This document shows positions 18,743-28,808 of a stretch of 61,940 nucleotides of DNA, piece after piece. The DNA is from Fodinicola feengrottensis (GTDB lineage Bacteria; Actinomycetota; Actinomycetes; Mycobacteriales; HKI-0501), in the NCBI RefSeq assembly GCF_010993775.1, contig NZ_WOTO01000055.1, forward strand, positions 1 through 61,940, read 5' to 3'. A program made the position numbers and the translations under genes. Position 1 is the stretch's first letter; each line of letters begins with the position of its first letter. The notes beneath the pieces were generated by a model. That model did no database searches. It had not been told where the DNA came from and was given only the letters and a program-made list of their open reading frames with translations.

Positions 18743-19801
18743 ATGGCCACTGGCGGACCACCTGGATATGAGGTTCCTGGTCAGGGCAGAGTCAGGGGCA
18801 GAGGCAACCCGGCTACGGCCAGCCGTCGTACGACCATCCGGTCACTGGCCAGCCTGGATACGGCCAGCCGGCGTACGGGCAACCCGGTTATGGGCAACCT
18901 GGTTATGGGCAGCCGAACCCGGCGAACCCGACGACTGGTTATCCAGGTCCGTACGGCGGCTATCCCGGTGGGCCGCCGCCGGTCGACCCGAACGACCCGG
19001 TTGGTCAGTGCCAACTATGCCGGCTGGTGGTCGCGCGCTGTCGCGCTGGCCAAGCAGACCTGGCAGCAGCTCGCGCTGTTGCAACTGGCGACGGTCGCGG
19101 TCAACCTCCTCGTGGTGCTTCCGGGCAGCCTGCTCAGGCTCTGGTTGGTCAGCGGTGGCGTGCGTGGGAGCACGGCGATCGTGGGTGTCGGCCTGGTCGG
19201 CAACGGTCTGCAGCTGCTGGCCGGGGTGATCCAGATCGCGGTCAGCGCGATCATCGGGCTGGCCGCCGTGCACCTGGTCACCGGGGCGGCCACCGGCCAG
19301 CCGGTGACCGCCGTGTCGGCGGCCCAGCAGGCGATGCCGCGGTTCTGGCCGATGGTTGGCTGGTCAGTGCTCTTCGCGTTGATGATCGCCTTCGGTCTGG
19401 TGGCGTGCATCGTCCCCGGCCTCTATCTCGCCATGCCGTTCATGGTGCTGGCGCCGGTGATCGCGTACGAGCGAGTGAACGCTTTCGCCCGGTCGTTCGA
19501 CCTCGTACACCGCGACTTCGGCGGCGCGGCGATCGGGGTGTTGGCGACCATCATCGGTGTCTACGCGGTCGCCTTGGTCCTCAACTTCGTGATCGCCGGG
19601 GTGTTCTCGGCAGTCGCCATCGCGGTCCTCGGATCGGCCGGGACGTATGTCGCGATGGTCCTCTCGAGCATTATCGGCAGCGTCGTCTCGCTCGTCATCG
19701 CCGTGTTCCTCTATCCGCTGCAGACCACCGCGTACGCGCATCTGCGGGCTCGCCGGGAGCCGCTGTCCACTGGTCAACTGGCCGCCGAGCTGGCCCGCTA
19801 G
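18743..19801 (+). CDS. Paralogous membrane protein with Gly-Tyr-Gln-Pro repeat tail
   Basis: ATG 18743 has GGGGAGG upstream. The N-terminal 85 codons are out of frame as given: a break near 18780 and one near 19003 must be repaired. The corrected leader reads QRQPGYGQPSYDHP, then GYGQP/AYGQP units, a low-complexity disordered segment ending in PPPVDPNDPLVSANYAGWW. The rest (from about 19010) is a close paralogue of the preceding gene, with six spans, and ends REPLSTGQLAAELAR against LEPLSTAQLATEIAR. The YGQP leader is a likely low-complexity interaction tail on the cytoplasmic side. Confidence 0.72.
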   Translation: MATGGPPGYEVPGQGRVRGRGNPATASRRTTIRSLASLDTASRRTGNPVMGNLVMGSRTRRTRRLVIQVRTAAIPVGRRRSTRTTRLVSANYAGWWSRAVALAKQTWQQLALLQLATVAVNLLVVLPGSLLRLWLVSGGVRGSTAIVGVGLVGNGLQLLAGVIQIAVSAIIGLAAVHLVTGAATGQPVTAVSAAQQAMPRFWPMVGWSVLFALMIAFGLVACIVPGLYLAMPFMVLAPVIAYERVNAFARSFDLVHRDFGGAAIGVLATIIGVYAVALVLNFVIAGVFSAVAIAVLGSAGTYVAMVLSSIIGSVVSLVIAVFLYPLQTTAYAHLRARREPLSTGQLAAELAR

Positions 19802-19817
19802 CGGGTCCGGTCTTCTT

Positions 19818-19838
19818 GCACTCTCCGGCCGAGAGTGC
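19818..19838. promoter_or_regulatory. CIRCE element 1
   Basis: GCACTC-N9-GAGTGC, followed by TAA (consensus TTAGCACTC-N9-GAGTGCTAA). HrcA binds this site to repress groE operons. Confidence 0.88.
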
Positions 19839-19852
19839 TAAACCTTGGACTG

Positions 19853-19873
19853 GCACTCGGTGCCTACGAGTGC
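19853..19873. promoter_or_regulatory. CIRCE element 2
   Basis: A second GCACTC-N9-GAGTGC copy, extended by one pair to GGCACTC/GAGTGCC, centred 35 bp from the first, 154 bp upstream of groEL. Confidence 0.85.
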
Positions 19874-20026
19874 CAGTAAGCAGGTCGGGGCGGTGAGGTT
19901 CCGTCGCTCTAGCAGCGACCGGATCCGTCCGTCGCGGGCATCGAGCCCGGCCAGCGGAAACCGAATCCAGCACGCGCGGCCGAGCGATACGAGCGGCCCG
20001 CCGAAAACAGCGGAGGAAACCACCGC

Positions 20027-21659
<1,633 letters not shown>

Positions 21660-21687
21660 GAGTCCTGCTCTTCAGTACGACCGCAGA

Positions 21688-21719
21688 GGCGGGTCTGGCT
21701 CACGCCAGGCCCGCCTTTT
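21688..21719. terminator. Intrinsic terminator after groEL
   Basis: 12-bp stem (21688-21699 with 21704-21715, one G-U), 4-nt loop TCAC, then TTTT. Confidence 0.9.
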
Positions 21720-21760
21720 CGTGTCTTGACGAGTATGCGTACATGTATAAGTATAGACGT

Positions 21761-22339
21761 GTGCCCAACAAGACGATCTACGTGTCGGACGGTGATCTGC
21801 CGGTGTTCCAGCGGGCCCAGGAGTTGGCCGGCGGAAGCCTCTCCGCGGCGATCACTCAGGCGCTGCATGGGTTCGTGACGGCCAAGGAGGCTCAGATGCA
21901 GGGACTTTCCGAGATCAAAGTGCGGGTCGGCAGCGGTGACGTGCCGCGCTACCAGCGATTCCGTGGCGCGCTGGTGGCGCGCTGGCAGCACCAACTCGGC
22001 ACCGGCGCCCAGGTCGAGGACTTCACCGTTTACCGTACGGCCAAACAGGCCCTCGCCGTGCACCGCAGGGTGCACCCGGACTGGAAGCGTTGGAGCGACC
22101 CCAAACGCTGGGCGAGTGGGGAGAACTCGGTGTGGTCGCAGGACTGGGACGTCGACTGGCATGTCGGATGGAACGGCGAGTCCGCCAGCGGCTCGTCCGA
22201 CTGGTCCGGCTCCGGCGGCACCGGCGCGCTGGAGGTGTACGACTCCGTCGCCGCCCTCCGCGACGAACTGCCGGCCGAGCTCGCTGACCTGGTCGAGCAG
22301 AACCTCGCTACCCCCGAGGTCGAGGACCTGGACATCTGA
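21761..22339 (+). CDS. EXLDI family protein
   Basis: GTG 21761 gives the family start VPNKTIYVSDGDLPVFQRAQ; an in-frame ATG 18 bp upstream is less likely and lies in a promoter-like TATA stretch. The N-terminal part, with LSAAITQALHGFV, resembles a ribbon-helix-helix-like segment. The middle is Trp/Arg-rich (RRVHPDWKRWSDPKRWAS) and the last residues EDLDI are the motif that names the family. 192 residues, intact. EXLDI proteins are actinobacterial and of unknown function, often near TetR regulators or hydrolases; here a small membrane protein follows. Confidence 0.83.
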   Translation: MPNKTIYVSDGDLPVFQRAQELAGGSLSAAITQALHGFVTAKEAQMQGLSEIKVRVGSGDVPRYQRFRGALVARWQHQLGTGAQVEDFTVYRTAKQALAVHRRVHPDWKRWSDPKRWASGENSVWSQDWDVDWHVGWNGESASGSSDWSGSGGTGALEVYDSVAALRDELPAELADLVEQNLATPEVEDLDI

Positions 22340-22362
22340 CCGTTCCGGACAGGAGGGGCACA

Positions 22363-22757
22363 ATGGCGGGCACAATGGCGGGCATGGTGGGTGTGAGGCA
22401 GGCGAGCATGGTGCCACGGCCGCGGTGGCTGGTGTTCTGGTCGGTGGTGTGGACCGTCGCGTACGGCTGGACGTACGTGGTGACCGCAACGGGCGGGCTG
22501 GGCGGTGCGCCGGCCGGTTGGTATGTGGGTTTGCTGGTGATCGGTGGCCTCGCGCTGGTGGCCGCGCTGCCGGGCAGGGTCTGGCGGGTGCCGCTGGTGG
22601 CCGGGGCGCTCGCGCTGCTTGCCGCGATGCTGATAGCTATTGGCTCGCTCGGCTGGTTTTTTTGTTGCCAGCGGTGGTTTTCGCCGCCTTCGCGGCCGGG
22701 ATGAAGTCGCCGTGGCGACTCGCTCAGGAGCAGGAACAGGAGTCCGGCCAGGACTGA
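22363..22757 (+). CDS. Small four-span membrane protein
   Basis: ATG 22363 follows AGGAGGGG. The frame breaks in the T-run near 22660; corrected, span 4 reads LLPAVVFAAFAAGMKSPW and the protein ends EQEQESGQD. About 131 residues with four hydrophobic segments (LVFWSVVWTVAYGWTYV, YVGLLVIGGLALVAALPG, LVAGALALLAAMLIA and the last). Probably co-transcribed with the EXLDI gene 23 bp upstream. No family recognised. Confidence 0.65.
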
Positions 22758-22795
22758 TGCCAGACCGCCAGTGGCGGCCTGGCAGCAGCGAGAGC

Positions 22796-23292
22796 TCAGC
22801 CGACGCCAGAGGTGGACAGCAGGCCTGGCACTGTTTTCGCGGTGTTGTGGCGGAAAATGTTCACCGCGCCGACCACCTCGTCGGACTCGTCCCGGATCGG
22901 GAACACGTTGACCAGCGCCAGCAGCCGGAATCCGTCCGGCTGCTCGCAAATCACGTCGGCGTTACGTACGGTGCCGCCGTTGTTGATGACAACCGCCGGC
23001 GGCGGCGCCTGGTCGTGCGGCATGACCTCACCGGAGGGGTAACGCAGCCGGAAGGCGCCGCAGTATTTCTCGCTCGTACCAAGCTCCGGGCTCCGGCCCC
23101 AGGCCGCGATCGCGGTCTTGTTGCACGCGATCAGGGTGCCGTCTTTTTCCAGCACGTACATGCCAACCTCGATGCCGTCCATCGCGGCCTGGTCGCTGAG
23201 CAGCCCGCCGGGCACTAGATGGCCGTCCGCACCTCGCCCTGGAAAGTCACGTCCTCCAGGTCTCCGGTGGCGATTTTCTCGCTGATTCCCAT
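22796..23292 (-). CDS. PAS-domain protein
   Basis: ATG at 23292 with GAGGGG upstream starts MGISEKIATGDLEDVTFQGE. One break near 23222 then leads to the PAS part: AAMDGIEVGMYVLEKDGTLI, AIAAWGRSPELGTSE, and LLALVNVFPIRDESDEVVGA. About 165 residues with no output domain, so it may bind a small ligand or cofactor and act on a partner. Its stop is 38 bp from that of the convergent membrane gene. Confidence 0.7.
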
Positions 23293-23434
23293 TCGATTTC
23301 CCCTCACGATGACGGTGGATAACCCTTGGCCACGAGGCTCCGCCGATGGCGCTACTCAGCGTCGCGATCCGCAAGCTACCGGTCGTTTCTCAGAGTTCTC
23401 CGATCAACCGCGGCGATGAGGCAGGATCGGGGGC

Positions 23435-24606
23435 ATGACGTCGAGCCGGATCACCGACCTGCTAAGCCGCCACCCGCTGGTGGACGGGCACAACGACCTG
23501 CTCTGGGAGCTGCGAGAGCTGGCCAACTACGACCTGGACGCGGTCGATCTGACCCGTCCGGTGGCCGACACCCAGACTGACCTGCCGCGGTTGCGCGCCG
23601 GCGGGGGGGGGGGCCCAGTTCTGGTCGGTGTGGGTGCCCTGCGACCTGCCGCCGGAGCAGGCGGTCACGGCGACTCTGGAGCAGATCGACGCGGGACATG
23701 CGCTGATTGCGCGGCACAGTACCGAGCTTGGCTTCGCGCCGACCGCCGACGAGCTGGAAAAGGTGTTTGCGAGCGGCCGGATCGCGTCGGTTTTCGGTGC
23801 CGAAGGCGGCCATTCGATCGGGAACTCGCTGGCGACGCTGCGCACGCTTTACACGTTGGGTGTGCGATATATGACGCTCACCCACGAGAAGAACACGGAC
23901 TGGGCGGACGCGTCCACCGACGAACCCGCATACGACGGACTGACCGCTTTCGGGGTCGAAGTGGTACGGGAAATGAACCGGATGGGTATGTTTGGTCGAT
24001 CTCTCGCACGTGGCTCCCTCCACAATGGACGATGCGCTGGATGCCACCGAGTCGCCGGTGATTTTCAGCCATTCGTCGGCCCGGGCTTTGTGTGACCACG
24101 TACGAAACGTGCCGGACTCGGTGCTTTCCCGGATGTCCACCAACGGTGGCGTGGTGATGGTGACCTTCGTGCCGCCTTTCCTTACAGATGAAGCGAAACA
24201 GTGGGGAATCGAGTATTCCGACGAGCGGACCCGCCGTGGCGTGGACCTGTCGTTGCCGGGCGTACGAGCGATGGCCGACTGGCTGTCCGCGCACCCGAGC
24301 CCGCCGGTTACTGCCTCGACGATCGCCGATCACGTGGAGCACGTAAGGGAAGTGGCCGGGATCGCGCATGTCGGCCTCGGCGGCGACTACGACGGCTACC
24401 CGCTTTTTCCGGACGATATGGGCGATGTTTCGACGTACCCGTTGCTTTTCGCCGAGCTGGCCGACCGCGGTTGGTCCGACCCGGACCTGGCGGCCCTCGC
24501 CGGCGGCAACGTCATCCGTACGCTCCGGGACGCGGAAACCGTCGCCCGTTCCCTGCAGGCCACCCGCTCCCCGTCCCGGGCCCGGATCCAAGACCTCGAC
24601 ACCTAA
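23435..24606 (+). CDS. Membrane dipeptidase-like metallopeptidase (M19)
   Basis: ATG 23435. The metal site HxD is in LVDGHNDLLWELR; the bridging Glu is in FGAEGGHSIG; later His ligands lie in VDLSHVAPSTMDD and FSHSSARALCDH. GLGGDYDGY and the tail AGGNVIRTLRDAE are typical of renal-dipeptidase homologues. Breaks occur in the G-run near 23610 and near 23990. About 390 residues. Cleaves dipeptides, often including D-residues. No signal peptide. Ends at the bidirectional terminator. Confidence 0.88.
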
Positions 24607-24660
24607 CCGCGAATGTAACGAAACAGGTCACAAAACCGAGCTGTTTCGTTACATTCGCGG
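24607..24660. terminator. Bidirectional terminator (20-bp perfect arms)
   Basis: Arms 24607-24626 and 24641-24660 are exactly complementary, with a 14-nt loop. It lies between two convergent genes: the dipeptidase stop is directly before it and the protease stop (24649-24651) lies inside the right arm. Confidence 0.88.
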
Positions 24661-26895
24661 GAAAATGCGGGCAGCGGTGACGGCAGCGGCGGCGTCGACC
24701 AGGCCGGCGCCGGTGCTGTTCGGGCCGGCGCAGGTGGCGGAGCGGACCGATTTCGCGGTCGTACGCAACAAAGTCGTGGTGTCGGCGATGTCCCCGCGCA
24801 GGCGTGGATTCGCCGACCACATCAGCGCCACCACGCCGGCCACGTGCGGGGTGGCCATCGAGGTGCCGGACAACGTCCCGTACGTGTTGCCCGGCAGCGC
24901 GGACAGGACGTTGACGCCCGGCGCGACCACGTCGGGCTTGCCGGCTACCCCGGAAACCGGGCCACGGCTGGAAAAGTCCGCGACCGCGCCGGTTCGGTCG
25001 ACGGCGCCGACGGTGAGTACGTCCGGACTGTTCGCCAGCGGGTCCACAATGGACCCGCAGTCCGGGCCGGTGTTCCCGGCCGCGAAAACCGGATAGATGC
25101 CGGCGATGCTCAGCGCGTGCGCGGCGGCCGCCAACGTGTCGGATCGGCAGCCTTCCAGCGTCGAGCAGCCCCAGGAGTTGGTGAGGACGTCCGCGCCACG
25201 GTTGGGATTGCCGTGAAAAGCGTCGCCACCATGCGGAAAAGGCGCAAACATGAACTGCAGGCAGTCCAGGTAGTAGCCGGGATTCGCGACCCCGCGGGCA
25301 AGATCCGCGCAGCCGATCCACTGAGCATCCGGCGCCACCCCGACGCCACCGCGGCCGACCGCGGTGGCGGTCGTGTGGGTGCCGTGGCCGTCCAGGTCGC
25401 GCGGCACCGCCGTGCCAAACCACGGGTCGTACCAACTGTCGGCGCCGCCTCGAAAACCGGCCGCGATCACCGGATGGGTGGCGTCGACGCCGGGAGTCCG
25501 AGACGCCGACTACCACGCCCTGGCCGCGGGCGCCGGCCGCCCAGGCCTGGTCGGCGTGGATCGCGGTGATGTTCCACTGTGGACCGTCAGGCTTCTTTTC
25601 GTTGCCGTGCAAGCCTTCCGGGCGACCCGGGATGGGGCGAAGCAGGGGTGCGTCAGTGACCGAGACAACGCCCGGCTGGCCACTGAGCCACAGCCGGGTG
25701 ACCGGGTCGTCGGCGTCCACCTCGATGGCGTTTATTAAGTAGTACGGTCGAAAAGTCAGTCCGCGGCTGGTCAGCGCGGCCCGCAGTGGGCGCTGGCTGG
25801 CGGTCGCGTACGCCGTCAGTTGGCGATAGACCTCTCGCCGTCGGGCCGCCGGATCCGCGATCGAGGCGCTGATTTTGGTCTGTTCCAGAGTCACGAAAAG
25901 CGCGTTGCCGTGAAATCCGGGCTGGTGGCTCAAACCGACGCCGACCAGCGCCACGAGACAAGCGGTCACGGCCACCGCGGCGATCCACGGCTTGAGCCAG
26001 TTTCGCCTGCGTACGAGGAAAGTCACCGCACCGACGGCGATCGCGACCAGCCAGCTGATGCCGGCCGCCAGAATCGCGTACCAGCTGACCTCGCCCAGGC
26101 CGAGAACGACGGCCAGCTGGCTGGCGTCGACGTACGCGTACGGCCCGACCAACGCGAGTCCTAGAGCGACCGCCGCGGCCCACCGGCCGCCGACGGCGGC
26201 GACCGCGAATGCCAGCGCCGGTAACGAAATCATCAGCAGAATGCTCAGCCCGCTGGGGGCCGCGGTGGCGGCCACCGTCGCGTACCCGACGCCCAACACC
26301 AGCGGATGTGTGGGCGGCCCCGGCAGCATCGCGAGCAGCGCGGCCACCGCGGCGGCGGCCAGCACCGCGAGCAGCGTCGTCCACGCCGACCCGAGTGCGC
26401 CGAAGGCCACCCACGGCAGCAATGCGACGCCACCCACCGCGGCCGCCAGAGCAGCCGGCACCAAACGGCCGCGATGAGGCATCGTGGCCGAAAACGGCGA
26501 AGGAGGATGAGCGCGACGGCGAGCAGAGCTGCCAGCGCGACTGTGGAGCCGAGAGCGAAGGTGTTGCGGGCGGCGATGTCGTGTCCGTACGGGACGAACC
26601 GGGTCAGCCCCAGCACCGCGGCGCAGCCGGCCGCGAGTGCCCAGAACCGCAGCGTCGCCCGGATCCACGGCCGCTGGACGTACGGCAGCAGACCCAGCGC
26701 GGGCAGCCCGGCGAGCAGCGTCGCGCCGATCGCGAGGACTGGCGCCAACCAAGCGCTTGGCCTGCTCTCGAATAGGATTGACGCCTGCTCGACCAGCCAC
26801 TCGCCGGCCGCGCCGCCGAAGCTGACGCCCACCGTCCACAGGCCAACCAGCACCACTCCAAGGACCGCTGGCCAGCGGCGCTCACTCTCCGCCAT
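24649..26895 (-). CDS. S8 subtilisin-like protease with polytopic membrane N-terminus
   Basis: ATG at 26895. The first 330 residues or so contain a dozen or more hydrophobic spans (for example VLGVVLVGLWTVGVSF, ALAALLAVALILLRRF, WYAILAAGISWLVAIAVGAV). A propeptide-like stretch (FVTLEQTKISASI onward) follows, then the subtilase: Asp in VVVGVSDSGVDATHP (after repair), His in DGHGTHTTATAVG, Asn in FAAGNTG, Ser in LSGTSMATPHVAG. Breaks lie near 25490 and 26485. About 749 residues. A polytopic head is unusual for S8 enzymes, whose usual membrane tether is a single span. The catalytic domain is predicted outside. Target unknown. Confidence 0.83.
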
Positions 26896-26989
26896 GAACG
26901 GGAACCCTACGGCCCGTGCTGGTCATTTCGATGGACCGCGGCCAAGAACGCAGTGGGCTGGGCGGCACGTACCCGAACGGGAGGCTAAC

Positions 26990-28760
26990 GTGGCTTCGTC
27001 GTGCCTCGAGACAGCGCAGTGTCCCCGGTTCGCCGCCAGCCACCTCGGCCCCGAGCAGCGCAAACGCGCGGTCGAGCGGATGCGGTCGGAAACCTTCGAC
27101 GTGGTCGTCATCGGCGGCGGGGTGACCGGCGCGGGAGTGGCGCTGGACGCCGCCTCCCGTGGTCTGTCGGTCGCCCTGGTGGAGGCGCGCGACTTCGCCG
27201 CCGGCACGTCCAGCCGGTCCAGCAAGCTGATTCACGGCGGCCTGCGCTACCTCGAACAGCTCAACTTCACGCTGGTCAGGGAGGCGCTCAAGGAGCGCGG
27301 TCTGCTGCTGACCAAGCTCGCGCCGCACCTCGTACGACCGGTGCCGTTCCTGATCCCGCTGAAGCACCACGTGTGGGAGCGCGGCTATATCGGCGCCGGT
27401 GTGCTGCTCTACGACTTCCTCGGCAGCATCTTCGGCACCTCCCGCGGGTTGCCGATCCACAAGCACTACAGCAAAACCGGCGCTCGCCGGCTGTTCCCGG
27501 GCCTGCGCGACGACGCGCTGATCGGCTCGATCCGCTATTTCGACGGCCAGATCGACGACGCCCGGCACACCGTGACGGTCGCTCGTACGGCCGCGTCCCT
27601 CGGCGCCGCGATCGTCACCAGCACTCGGGTCATCGACGTGCTGCGCAGCGCCCGCGAGGTGGTGGGCGTGCGGGTACGGGACATGGAGTGCAACGAGGAG
27701 TTCGACATCAAGGCCCGGACCGTGGTGGCCGCCACCGGGGTCTGGAGCGATGACATTTCCGAGATGCTCGGCGGCCGCCCTGGCCTGCGCGTACGCGCCA
27801 GCAAGGGAGTCCACCTGCTGGTCCCGCGCAGCGCGATCACCGGCGATGCCGGGCTGATCCTGCGGACCGAGAAGTCGGTGCTGTTCGTCATCCCGTGGGG
27901 CGGGCACTGGCTGATCGGTACGACCGATACCGACTGGAACCTGGACCGCGCGCACCCAGCCGCGTCCAGTGTCGATATCGACTACATCCTGGAACAACGT
28001 CAATCGGGTGCTGGAGCGGCCGCTCACGCATGCCGACATCGAAGGCGTTTACGCTGGCCTGCGGCCATTGCTGGCAGGCGAGATCGAGGCGACCAGCAAG
28101 CTGTCCCGCGAGCACGCCGTGGTGGAGCCGATGCTCGGGCTGGTGCTGATCGCTGGCGGCAAATACACGACGTACCGAGTGATGGCGAAGGACGCCGTCG
28201 ACGCGGCCGCGCGGCGGCTGCGCAACGTGCCGCCCAGCAAGACGACCGAGGTGCCGCTGCTCGGCGCGGACGGCTACGGCTCCGCCTGGTCAGCGCGCGC
28301 GTCCACCGCGCGTCGGCACGGCATCAGCGTCGGCGTGATGGAACACCTGTTGGAGCGCTACGGCACGCTGACCGGCGAGCTGCTGACACTCATCGACACC
28401 AACCCGGCGCTCGGCCGACCGCTCCCTGGCGCACCCGAATACGTCCGCGCCGAAGTCGCGTACGCGACCCGGATCGAAGGCGCGCTGCACCTGGACGACG
28501 TGCTCACCCGGCGTACGAGAGTGTCCATCGAGACCGTGCACCGCGGCCTGGAGAGCATGGACGACGTGGCCGAGTTGATGGCCGCCGAGCTGGGCTGGGA
28601 CGCCGCCACCCGGCGCCGTGAAGTCGAGCACTACCGGGCCCGGGTCGCCGCCGAACACGAGTCGCAGCGCATGCCCGACGACCTCACCGCCGACGCGGCC
28701 CGCCACGGCGCCCCCGACGTACGCGGCTACGCCGTGGACGCAGGAGCCACCCACGCATAA
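26990..28760 (+). CDS. glpD: FAD-dependent glycerol-3-phosphate dehydrogenase
   Basis: GTG 26990 follows GGGAGG at 5 nt. The FAD fold starts VVVIGGGVTGAGVALDAAS and continues SRSSKLIHGGLRYLEQ, a GlpD signature; IPWGGHWLIGTTDTDWN and GGKYTTYRVMAKDAVDAA complete the DAO core. The C-terminal helical domain reaches GLESMDDVAELMAAELGW. One break near 27993 in the Asn/Gln codons (LEQVNRVL). About 590 residues. Oxidises glycerol 3-phosphate to DHAP, feeding electrons to the quinone pool. No glpK or glpF adjacent. Confidence 0.92.
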
Positions 28761-28808
28761 CGTTCCGTAGCGCTGGTAAGGCCGCGGCGGCCGATGCGAT
28801 CGCGCCGG

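Noticed and set aside
24512..26839. 775-codon minus frame as one intact protein
   Set aside because: Its 5' part is out of frame with the membrane head and its 3' part past 25490 is nonsense; the true protease reads through two corrections.
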